DNA from: Hemileia vastatrix
Lineage: Eukaryota > Basidiomycota > Pucciniomycetes > Pucciniales > Zaghouaniaceae
Length of the DNA stretch: 64,000 nt
Reading direction: 5' to 3'
NCBI GenBank assembly: GCA_030280995.1
Contig: JASXTE010000001.1
Coordinates: forward strand, 9,891,001 to 9,955,000
Of this stretch, positions 41,183 through 51,700 are shown in pieces (position 1 is the stretch's first letter; each line of letters opens with the position of its first letter). Made by a program: the position numbers and the translations under genes. The notes beneath the pieces were generated by a model that had not been told where the DNA came from, ran no database searches, and saw only the letters and a program-made list of their open reading frames with translations.

Positions 41183-43858
41183 TAAACCGGTTTATTTTAA
41201 TTAGTACAGTGATGAGTTAATAAATGATGTTTTGAATCAAACAATTCAATTGAGTCTTACTTATACGGATAATAAAAGATGATAGATTTTCAATCAATAT
41301 AACAACTTCATCTCTTTCATCAGGGTTCAAACGAGTTCTTATGCAAACTCTACAATGAGGATCATCAAGGTCATTGAAATTGGCACGAATGACTACATGA
41401 GGAGGTCCGCTCTCAAGTCCCAAACCAACAGTTTCAACATCATTATTCCCAACCAATTGAAGCACCACTTTATGCTATGATATTGATTTTTAAAAATAAA
41501 AAAAGAAATGTAAAAATAAAAAGAAATGTTTGAACAAGTGAGCGAAATCAACAGTCAATAAAAAAGATACCAACTTTTCTAGCTTCATTAACATACGCTC
41601 GCTTGTCGTACAAGTTCCAATATGTTTTAACAATAGAAAAATCTGTTTCAGTAGTTTTAGATGAAGAATTTGATTGAGTGTTACTACTCATTGATAAATT
41701 GGGTCGAGGATTAGGGGCACATGAAGGTGAATGTGGAGGATTAGATACATCTGGCAGGTGAAAGTTAGTTTCCATGACAGTTGATTTGCCTTCAACAGCC
41801 TTGACCAAAGCTTGAGCTTCCCACAGGTTACCTAAAAATCGATTACGTTCAGATATAAGAGTGGCTGATGACATGGAAGATGATGATGTAGGAGCGACGT
41901 GGTAAGATCGATGTTGTTTGCCCATCCATTTCTCAGGCACGTTGACAGGTGCTCTTTCAATGAACAATTCGAATCCAAACAAAGGACCAGGTTGTTGAGA
42001 TGATGCAGATGGCGAATCAGAAGTAGTTGCGACGAGATCATGAACATCAAGACAGCCTTTGAAGCCCATGGAACCTTTTTTCAACTTGCAAGGGGTGACG
42101 GATCGGCAAATGTCGACCGATGTAGATGATCCAAGGCCAGAGGAGCTGGCGTTACCTTTAGCCTTCTTCATAGCAGCGACTAATCCATCAATTCTATCGA
42201 GACCAGCAAGATTTTTTCCGGAAGCTGTGTGAGGCCTTTTGGCCACCAAAAGAGTGTCATTGAAAAGAAATAAAGTACAAGAAAGTGGATGAGTGGATGG
42301 AACAGGGGAAGTATCATCAGTCAAGTCGATCGAATCAATATAATATCGACTGGGTTTGACCAAGATGGCAGGGAACTCATTCATGACTCGAGAAAGGCCC
42401 CACATGGTAGCGGCACGACGAGTGGGATCGTCGAGCTCGCATTTAGCAAGTTTGTTGCAAATTTCAATGGATTCTAAGAGGGGCCTTTTTGCGGGATCTT
42501 CATTTGACATCTTTTTGAGCATGACTGAGATTAATTAGATGGTGGAGCGAGAGGGTTGATGGTGCATTCAGTAAGATGATGTTTCGTTTAAGAAAAATAA
42601 AATAAAACAAAACAAAACAAGCATATTAAATCATGAGGGGAAGGAGTGAGAAAGAATAGATGAGAAATGATATCCATACGTTCAAAGAACAAAATGTATC
42701 GAGGTACCCTTTGGATAGGTTCCATCAATAACTCTCTTAATCCAACCCGACCCAGGCCTTCATCATACATAGCTTGTTTGGTTCTCTCGCAAAACTGTTT
42801 GAAAGCCTCACTTTTCCTTAGCAGGCTTTGTTCAGTTTCCTTAGCAGCATCATACCATGCCAAATAATCACGATAAGGAGCTTGAATGCCGACCAGTTCA
42901 TCCCGAATTGTCTCGCTCCAAGTCTGGCTGACCTCAGGATCACAGATTTGATGACCACGTTCTTCAATCATTCTAGCACATCGCTCAAGAGCTGTCAAAA
43001 GATGTTCACTACAAACAACCAAAGGTTCCACTCGACTAAACATGATGGTAACTTGATACTTGTCAATGATTTTAGTAGCTGAGGAGCGAGAAAACTGGCG
43101 GAGGGGGCCGGCATAATAATGCTGCAGGGCTCTGATTCGTTTGAGATAGGTTCTCTCAGTGGAGAGGAGTTCATTAAAAGCACCAAAGACAGCTACCGAA
43201 TCACTAACGGTATTATGAGTGGTCTGAATGAATGGGAAGCAGAAAGTATAGTGTGTGAGCAAGTGAACTGGGAAGAGGGAGAGGGAAGAAGACCAAGAGA
43301 CCTGATTGAGAGCAGCATAGAGAGAACGAGTGCCACGAGAGTTTTGAGCAGGAGCAAGAGGATCTGCACGAGGTTCGACACGATTACCCAAGGATCTGAG
43401 GAAGGTGACAAGCTCTGTTTGTTTGAATGAGGAGACGATCAGTTGGGATGATCAGAGTGAATATAGATAGCAGGAAAGAGAGAGATGTACGTACCTCTAG
43501 GGACCTGCCAGCCGGGACTAGGGCCATGGCCTGCATCCATGCCTTCGACGATGACATCGATAAGAAAGGCTCTTGAGGGCGTGGGGATGGATGAAGGGGC
43601 TTGGATGGACTGGTCAGTGGATGTGGATGTGGATGTGGACGTGGATGTGGATGTGGATGTGGATGTGGAGTGGGGCAGATGGCGTGGAGCAGAGGACTGG
43701 ACGAGGGGAGGTGCAGGTGCGAGGGCATAAAGGGAAGCGATGAGAGGCAATGGGCGTGAAGGGTGGGGGGTGCGAGGGTGCATTTGGGAGTGGGGAGGGT
43801 CAGGACGCAGGGACCGAGAGTTCGTGGAGAGTGGAGACCAGCCAACTTGGTTCAGCAA
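38789..43858 (-). CDS. Rho guanine-nucleotide exchange factor (DH-PH), 10 exons, ~1357 aa
   Basis: Exons, in order: 43495-43858, 43302-43414, 42680-43223, 41575-42524, 41261-41474, 39902-41139, 39630-39785, 39362-39532, 39009-39241, 38789-38879. All junctions keep frame. A Dbl-homology domain (about 165-350) has FGAFNELLSTERTYLKRI and the conserved helix ELLMEPIQRVPRYILFFE, split by an intron. A PH-like region follows (about 380-730: CTLFLFNDTLLVAKR, TYWNLYDKRAYVNEARK). Then come a ~400-residue Ser-rich acidic region and C-terminal coiled coils (RLERHLDRIFGERDSVKDG, QQSEKLEAENGLLYEAFNDE, SRELDVERSKVEIYEKTL). DH-PH proteins load GTP onto Rho-family GTPases for polarity or cytokinesis; the target is unknown. 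The start at 43858 and the exon 9 edges (weak GTTTGT donor) are the least certain. Confidence 0.8.
41149..41180 (-). other. Long poly(T) polypyrimidine tract in RhoGEF intron 5
   Basis: On the gene strand ~30 T run into CTTTTCCAAG, the acceptor of exon 6. It is unusually long for a splice-site tract and prone to length variation. Confidence 0.6.
43617..43671 (-). repeat. Hexamer repeat encoding Ser-Thr in RhoGEF exon 1
   Basis: About nine GGATGT/GGACGT units on the plus strand. In the gene frame they give an alternating Ser-Thr run (residues ~64-81); the other frames give Pro-His or Asp-Val, which creates several overlapping spurious frames. Confidence 0.8.
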
Positions 43859-44415
43859 CCTCGATCATCCCGTCTGCAGGCTGCAGGAGGGAATCCAGAC
43901 ACTCCATATCTCCACTCCCACCTCATGCCCTGATGGGACCTCTTTGCACACCAGCTGATCCTCCACCCTCCACTGCTCATCCTGCTCTCATTCCCTCAAT
44001 CTGCAATACACACTCACTCACTCCTTAAATTACACATCATCCCACGACTAATTTTAACTGGCTTTCTCTATTGTTTCAAGTGCTCTTACTCACTATCTTT
44101 TTAACTTGTCTCCGTCTATATATCTATTTATACAAGAGTCTTAAACTGACCTGGACACACTGACTTGGTTCTTGTATGTACAATGACATCCATCCTGGCT
44201 ACACTTGATAAAAAAGGTTTCGCAGAAAATTGCACATCTTCTTCCACTTGCCACATCAACGTCCAAAGGTGATGAAAACATGCTACCTGGACACAAAGCT
44301 TTTTCTTTGTATAGGTGCAAGGTTTTAACTTCGACATACAACGTAAACTTTCATCAGTCTCATCGCGCTAAATCAAATTTCTACAAAATTTGTTATTTTC
44401 TGGCGTCATCAACAA
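43859..44415. other. RhoGEF upstream region
   Basis: Promoter-side intergenic DNA between the RhoGEF start and the tRNA gene. Plus-strand short frames overlap exon 1 in antisense and are not genes. Confidence 0.5.
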
Positions 44416-44495
44416 GGTCGATTAGCTCAGTTGGTTAGAGCGTGGTACTAATATGTGTTATGCCAAGGTCATGGGTTCGACCCCCATATTGACCA
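44416..44495 (+). tRNA. tRNA-Ile (anticodon AAU) with a ~6-nt intron
   Basis: The acceptor GGTCGAT pairs with ATTGACC. The D arm is GCTCAGTTGGTTAGAGC and the T arm ATGGGTTCGACCCCCAT, with discriminator A at 44495. The anticodon stem TGGTA/TGCCA encloses CTAATA, then TGTGTT, then A. Removing six bases next to position 37 gives the canonical 7-base loop CTAATAA with anticodon AAT. The box A and box B promoters lie inside, and a T5 terminator follows at about 44500-44504. The mature length without intron and with the discriminator is 74, before CCA addition. Confidence 0.93.
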
Positions 44496-45397
44496 TATAT
44501 TTTTGTTTTCAGTCATTTGCAACCTTTTAACCATCACTTCACTTCTATAATTCCCCCTCCTGCAGTTAAAGTCTGATCAACTCTAACTCTCAGTTTCTTG
44601 CAACTATTCATCTCCCCTAAGTCAAATCTCTCTCTCTTATCAATCTTTTCTGTTATAAAGTCTTATTTTGGATGTCGCTCAACTCGAATCAAAGGTTTAT
44701 CAGGAAAAAGTATTTGCACATGGCAATTGAGTCAAATCAAAAAAACGGGAATCAACTTAAGAAAAATCAAATCAAAGAATAAATATGAACATTAAAAACA
44801 CGAAGAAATCTTTTAGATAATATTACAATATAAAAACTGCCGGAAAGTCAACAAATCAACAAGAAAAAAAGAGAGAGAAAAAACAAACAAACAAAAAGTC
44901 AGGAATTGGCAATCGAAAAAATAAACAATAAAGTGAAAAGTAAATCTGCCAGCTTTGCCTCCGCCATAAAAAAGCAAGCTATGAAACCCAAAAGTATAAA
45001 AAAAACAACTCCATCTACCACATATGGCTTTTTTATTTCTACTTGGATACTGCTAGATAATTTTTAAGATCAGATTAGCTAAGCATCGTATCGTAAGTAG
45101 AAATTTTGAGAAAAATCATCCAAAGATGACTTTTGAGTAAGAGCTAGGAGAACGTCTCTAAACTGCGAATGTGGGGTTCAATCGGGGTCCCCGAATTTTC
45201 TGGGAAACAAATCTCGTCAATGTTCATCGGTTCCAGATAAAGAACATTGTGCCACTCAGAATTGCTTCATTCTATAAACGGTGCTCGACACTGCCTTATG
45301 GCTTCGTTGAAAAGCTGTGTCGTTAGGCCCATCTCGTTCTAAATGTTAATTCAATGGGCTGCAACTTCTTGAAGGTTATCGTGGGTTGCTTTTAGAA
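44496..45397. other. Intergenic region, no gene
   Basis: AT-rich DNA between the tRNA and the 3' end of the ubiquitin protease gene. Probably contains the protease 3' UTR. Nothing else recognised. Confidence 0.5.
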
Positions 45398-47493
45398 TCA
45401 TTTATAAGTAAATCTTCCGTTCTTCGTCTTGCGATCCTCCTCACCAGCACTATCGAATGTCTCAGTGTCGTGGCGCTCTTTTCGTTTTCCGAGCAGCTGA
45501 GAATTCGAATGTCCACTCTTGACATCGCACGCACCACCATTCAAAACATCGGTGCTTCCTACTTGCTCAACAGTTTCGCTGAGCACATCACGCATGTCAC
45601 GGGCGTAGAAAAGAAGGTATGCATTGCGATGTCCTAGAACTTCGGACACAGGACAAGAAGACACCACAGAATCGTCCATTCGATACCAGTTACCATTGGA
45701 AGCCTTAACATGCGAGTAATAGTGACCACTGCAGTTGGAGCCTCCAAAATGAGAAACTGAAGCATATAGAGTGTAGCGGGCCGGTTTCGACCCTTCACTC
45801 ATAGCTGCGTTGAGGTTAAGTGTGTCACCGAATGAAATGGCGCGGCCAATTTTTCTTCCAGTGGGGGAAAACCTCTTGAGATGCACCGTCAAGATGGGGG
45901 GGGCCTCATACACAGACAAACCCTTTTTGGCGTTTCTGAGCATCTTACATCTTAGAATATGAAAAAAAAAAAAAAAACATGACGTTGAATAATTTTCTGG
46001 TTCACGGACACTACATGAGATATCAAATACTTACTTTTCGCATTTGTACTTGTTTTCTCCAGTCAACAAATCGTATTTGCAGAAAGTCTTCAACGCTGAC
46101 TGGACGCTATCTGACCGGCCGATGTCAAGACTAGGTAGAAAAATGAACAAGCGAGGCCAAAATGAAAAAATCGCAAGTCAATGCCAAGGAGAGAAACCGG
46201 TCAAGGGTCAGAATACAGATAACATTAATGTTGAAATAAACAAATTAATTGCTCACCTGAGGTCAAGAAAGGATTCAAACGTGTCGCTAGGAGTTCCACA
46301 TGTGTCACATGAGACACGAGATCGCAGTCGGCCACCAAACATACGGTGGATAAAGTTCGCTTCCTTATCTTGCGGCTTCGTCATGCTGCACATCATAATA
46401 CTAAATTAGCACTTTGAAACAGAACTCGGACAAATATTATTGTAGTTACTGGGCAGGGGATCCCAATGAATCACTGAGCATGGCATCGATCAAGAACCTG
46501 AGGAACTCGTGAGCGTCCTCCTGTCTTCCGATTCTCATTGTTGGAGCAAATTCTGTTAAATGGAAAAAAAAGTCACCAATGAGATGTGGTAGGGAGACTA
46601 CAAAATGAGGAAAAAGTGACTCACTGCGCAAGTTAGAAGATATAGGTTTGGGAACTATAGTGGCTTTCCCATTAGAAGTGGCTTTGGTGCAAGTGTAGAC
46701 AAGATCGTGTATTCCGCAAAGCGCACAGAAACGATTGCCACGCTGTCTCAGAGTACCTACAATGAAATGTGCACTTGTATGAGTTCTCAAACCTGAAGAA
46801 CATACGGATAGCAATCAAATACTTACACTTTTCAGGTGAATGTACGGTGCGATCTAAAAGGCCGAGTGCCAAACATGGAGTGTGGACTAAGGCTTGCAAT
46901 GTGGCATTGAGAAAGCAGGTGTTACCTTCATTGTAAAACCCAGGGCCAACGCGATAATTCCTTGTCCATGCCGTATTGATCAGAGGCAAGGCTTTATTCA
47001 CTGATCGCGGGGGGGCAGAATGACAGGCGGAAGAGGAGCCAGTAACAGGATCAGCAGAGAGGCCACTAGCTTTACCCAAATGAGAGTCATGAATTTTTTG
47101 GTTTTTATCACCCTGAGTGAATAAGACGGATAGTGGAGCATCTTTGTCACTTTGAGCTGGCGGCATGAGTTGGTTGATGGGTTCGTAGGGAAAATCGAAG
47201 CTACCAACTTCATCTATAGCGTCAACAAATTCGAGTGGATCATTGAGAATCTCTTCCCAAAGTTTGTCAACGTTAGATGAGAGACGTTGGCTAGAGTTTG
47301 AGGAATAGAGTGAGGGAAATGTTAAAGCGAGAAGATGGTTTTCATCATTTGATTGCTGTTGCAACGAAGAGGGACGTTCACCCAAGTCTAAGCGCTCAGT
47401 ATAATCAGAAGATTTGCGAGAAGAAGGGATTTTGCTAGGAGAAGAAAGCAGACTTGGGTAGTAGACAGAAAGCAGAGGTCTAGCAGGAGACAT
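45398..47493 (-). CDS. Ubiquitin-specific protease, USP36/USP42-like, 6 exons, ~559 aa
   Basis: Exons: 46827-47493, 46625-46756, 46450-46552, 46257-46385, 46035-46130, 45398-45950. All have GT-AG introns of 64-103 bp and keep frame. The Cys box is GFYNEGNTCFLNATLQAL, with catalytic Cys about residue 193. It is followed by GRQEDAHEFLRFLIDAML, the zinc ribbon pairs VSCDTCG and YKCEKCK, LTVHLKRF, and the His box CSGHYYSHVKASNGNWYRMD with catalytic His about 452 and an acidic Asp. The NGxWYxMxD block and overall order are closest to USP36/USP42, which remove ubiquitin from nucleolar or chromatin substrates; this assignment is by motif only. An N-terminal ~170-residue low-complexity part and a short basic C-terminus flank the domain. 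The start Met 47493 is the first in a long open exon. Confidence 0.9.
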
Positions 47494-48469
47494 TGTAGAT
47501 TCTTTGAGTGAATGAGGAGAATAAAAAAAAAGGAGAGGAAGATGGGTGGAATGAGCAGAAAGTTAGGTTGCTTTTATGGTCAGCTATAATGTGGATTTTT
47601 TTCTGCAGTCGTTCGTTAACAATTCGCCATGCCATTTCAAACTCTGCGTTTGGCTGGCTCATCTGTGTTCAGCGGTCAACTTGTGGTTCACGCACCCGCT
47701 GAATTTTGCATGGATTGGCGCTTTCAACAATCTCTGTCATTACACATGAAAATCTTTCAACGATTTCTCAGGGTTACTGACTGTAAATTCCAATGTTTTC
47801 TTGCTTTAGCATTCATTTCTACACGTCATCATTTCTTTCTACTAGGTCCAAGTATAGACTTTAGAAAAAGTTTTCTTTTATTCCCTTTCCATTTTTCTTT
47901 TCGTTTTCTTTTCACAAGGAAAAGAGAAAAAAAAAATTGCATGATGTTTCAAGTCGTTAATTTATTTGTTGGTTTCAATTGATCGCTCAGTCTCACACCT
48001 TTCTGCTATATACCTGGAAAAATGGGGTCTACAGATAAGGCTTTAGCGAATATGCAATTGTTTGTTGATTTAATGAGCTTGAGCTCTGTTTCGCCAAGCT
48101 GCATCGAGCTAAATTTAACAAATTTACTGATCGATTGCACATGCTCTCACTCATTTTAGATGCAATAATAACTAAGTTATATTGCTGGTCCAACCTAGAT
48201 GCATGCTGTAGTCCCGAATACGACAATTTTATTAATTATCTCTCCCTCATGTTAGTCACACTCATCACATATTCTTAATCTGTGTTAATTTTGGGCTATT
48301 ATCGAGCTAATTCAATTTCAGTTCAACCTGTATTCTTCCTTCACGTTGCTTTTATTTGTACACTCAATGTAACATTGTTTCGTAACCCCAGACCAGTGAG
48401 TCAGTGTCTGTCATTTCTTATGCCGAAAGGTATAAGAGAAGGGAGGGTATACGGTACAATACTATATAC
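47494..48469. other. Protease gene upstream region
   Basis: Intergenic DNA up to the Copia element. Several short frames but no recognisable protein. It probably holds the protease promoter, which now lies about 1 kb from the Copia LTR. Confidence 0.5.
48465..48469. repeat. Target-site duplication TATAC of the Copia element, left copy
   Basis: TATAC at 48465-48469 and 53470-53474. Confidence 0.88.
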
Positions 48470-48707
48470 TGTTGGAACATAAGAGAAATGATAGGTACAA
48501 ATTAGGTTAGGGCACATTGTCACCCGTATGTATATAGTTAGCCTACCGCACTCGGGTGGTCTCTATCCATTCCGGAGTAGAGACCGACGAGACTTACCCT
48601 AGTCTATCCCGGGTTGCGGTATAATAGGTTAGTACAAGTAATGTTATCCATTCCGGAGTAGAGACCGACGAGACTTACCCTAGTCTATCCCGGGTTGCGG
48701 TATAATA
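48470..48707 (+). repeat. 5' LTR of the Copia element
   Basis: Starts TGTTGGAACATAAG, ends GCGGTATAATA (TG...TA, not the usual CA). Contains an internal duplication with 81-bp period (TATCCATTCCGG at 48564 and 48645) and a perfect hairpin GGTCTCTA/TAGAGACC at 48558-48585. Confidence 0.93.
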
Positions 48708-48783
48708 GGTTATGGGCATTTAGTTGCGCTGCGCATACCTTTGTTTACCTACCGTGTAAAAGTCTTGCAGTTCTCATTTTTGG

Positions 48784-51700
48784 ATGGTACTTACGAGATC
48801 CGGCACACACACATCATCACCATCGTCACCATCATCACCATTCCCACCACCAACATCACCAACATCATCATCTTCACCATCTTTATCTGCGTTATCATTG
48901 ACGCATCTTGAAAACATCATGGAACAATCGGCATCTTCCACAAATAAAGGAAAAGCGAAATCCGAAAGAGCTCCTCACCAAGGAATCGAATTCTTACTTC
49001 GGGGCGAACATTATTATAAGTATGAAGAAGAACTCAGAAAACGAGCTGAAAAGTGTACTCGTCTTGATGCTAGTGGCACGAATTTCAATCATTGGAAAAG
49101 GGACATTTCGGAAGCAATGCAAACCTACTTACGGGATCCCGAGTATTTATTTAATGCCATACCTGAGTCCCACCTGGATAATGAAGTAGACGCACTAGCT
49201 CTTGTAGCGATACGACATTCCGTGGTGAACGTGCATCGTGACAGGATTAAGAACATGAAACCGGCTAATTCTGTCTACAACTTCCTAGCTTCCAAATTCA
49301 ACGTGTTATCAATGTCTTCACAACTAACAACGCTGAAACAAATCATTGCCATGAAATTTAATCCCGAATCTCATAACTTATCTGAGCATGTATCCCTCTT
49401 ACGTACAAAGATCGATGAGTTAATGGCAAAAGGTTTTGAACTTAACCTCGAAAATTTTATAAACTTGCTATTAAGTTTCTCTTTCGAAGGTTCCAATTCT
49501 TGGTCCACCGAAGTGTTGAATGCCATCGATTTGCGAATGCGCACTGATAGTACCGAATTATCGTCAGCTGAAGTAGAGCAGATTGCCGCTAATCATCACA
49601 ACACTCTCATGCTTCGCAAACCAACAAACCAACCAACATTGGTATCAGCAATGAATACTTTAACATTGCCTTACGATGATGACACACCTGACCCTGTCGT
49701 TGAAGAAATGGTATCCCTAAACGCCGTTTTTTCAAACTACAAAGGCACGGGATGTTTCAATTGCGGTAAAAAAGGCCATTGGAGGTCGCAATGTCCTTCC
49801 TTATCACGATCCTCTAAATTCCAAGCTAAACCAAACTCCAACATCACCTTTTACTGTAATCCCACATGTAAATGCGATTTGAATCCGAAACACTCCGAGA
49901 AAACACAATCTGACCATTATCGTCCAGTGTACCCCAAACAAAAAGGGAAGGCAAGATTTGTGGAAATCATCGATCATGATGACGAAAACGATAAACAACC
50001 TTTACCGAGAGCTCTCAAAGTTGATACAAAAGCTTGGACTTCTGATGGAGCTACGGCCTTATTAGACACGGGTGCAACAGAGCATGTAAGCGGCAATAAA
50101 GACCTGTTCATTTGGCTCACTGATCTGACACATCCCATTCCACTTCTTGTTGCGACTAAATCTGCTGAACCGGAATACCTGACAGCCATCGGAGCAATAG
50201 CCGTACGAGGTGTTACTGAGGATATTTTGATTAGACGAGTATTCTATTGCCCTAATGCGACGGGAACTTTATTATCTGTTGGGTCTTTAATCAAACAGGG
50301 CGCTACATCCAGGTTCGATGAGCATCATAATATAAATATATTAAGAGGAGATGAAATTTTATTTAAGGGGATATTTTCAAATAAAAAATCATGGAACGTA
50401 GAGTTAGTTTACAACAGTGTTAATCCTATGTGTAATGCAACTTCTATTGTTTCACCGTACCGGGCTATTCCAAGTGCACAAGTCAATCCTATCTCACTTG
50501 ACCCTCCATGTGGTCCTGATTCTGAGCGAATGGATAGGAACGATCCTGTTCTTATGCATTGGCACAGAGCGTTGGGACATGTTAGCATGAGGGTTATAAG
50601 GCGACTGATAAATCACAAAGCAGCAGAAGGATTACCAGATTCTTTACCGCCCGGAGATATTCATTGCGACCAATGCAGAGTTGCGAAAAGTCTAAATTCC
50701 TCGATGTTAAATGGTACGGAGAGAGCACCAGAGCCTATGGAAATTATAGTTTCAGATGTGATGGGGCCATTTGAAACACCAACTTTTGATAATGCATTGT
50801 ATTTTGTGTCTTTCCGAGACGTTGCAACGAGTTATACCGTTTGTGAACTTTTAACTTCAAAGTCGCAGGTACCAGACACGTTTGTGCGTTTTCAAGTGAA
50901 AATGGAACGTTTGACTGGGAAGAAGATAAAAATCCTGCGTTCTGACAATGGAGGCGAATATGTGAACAATAAATTGCAATCCTACCTCACAAAATTCGGT
51001 ATTGTATGGGAACATGCTATGCCTTATCATCATGAACAGAACGGTGTAGCTGAGCGCCTGAACCGAACAATTGCTGATATTGGAAGAACCTTACTTTTTG
51101 ACAGTAAACTTGATAAGAGTTTCTGGGGCGCTGCTTTTTTATGGGCAGTGTTTTTACACAACCGACTCCCAAATAAAATTACGAATACCATCACACCATA
51201 CCAGGCGCTTTTTGACAGAAAACCTCAATTAGATATCTTACGCATTTTTGGCGAAGCAGCTTTTGTTCATATACACAAAGAAAATAGGTTGAAATTAGAT
51301 GTGCGGGCCATCAAATGTCAGGTGATTGGATATGTAGAGGGAGGAAAAGGGTGGTTATTTTGGGATAATGAACGAAAATGTGTAATCCAATCAGCAACAG
51401 CAGTGTTCCCTTCGATTAAAGAATTAAAATCAACGAAAGCACCTACCGAGAAGCAAAAAGAAAACAAGGCATCAATTCCTTTCTTATTGAATTCGTTAAC
51501 GTTGGGTGATTTCTCGATGGATGAGACAATTAAAGATCAGGATATGTTGACGGACAAAATACACAATGAATGCACTGATGAAGAATTATCAGCTCCGAAA
51601 ACATACAAACAAGCGATGAAAGCAACTGATGCTATTGATTGGGAGACTGCCTGTAAAAATGAGATGAAAGTTCTACACGACAAGGAAGTTTGGGATTTAG

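Noticed and set aside
43384..43845. Pro-His-rich frame overlapping RhoGEF exon 1
   Set aside because: Produced by the same hexamer array read in another frame; the Ser-Thr frame splices in phase to the conserved DH exons.
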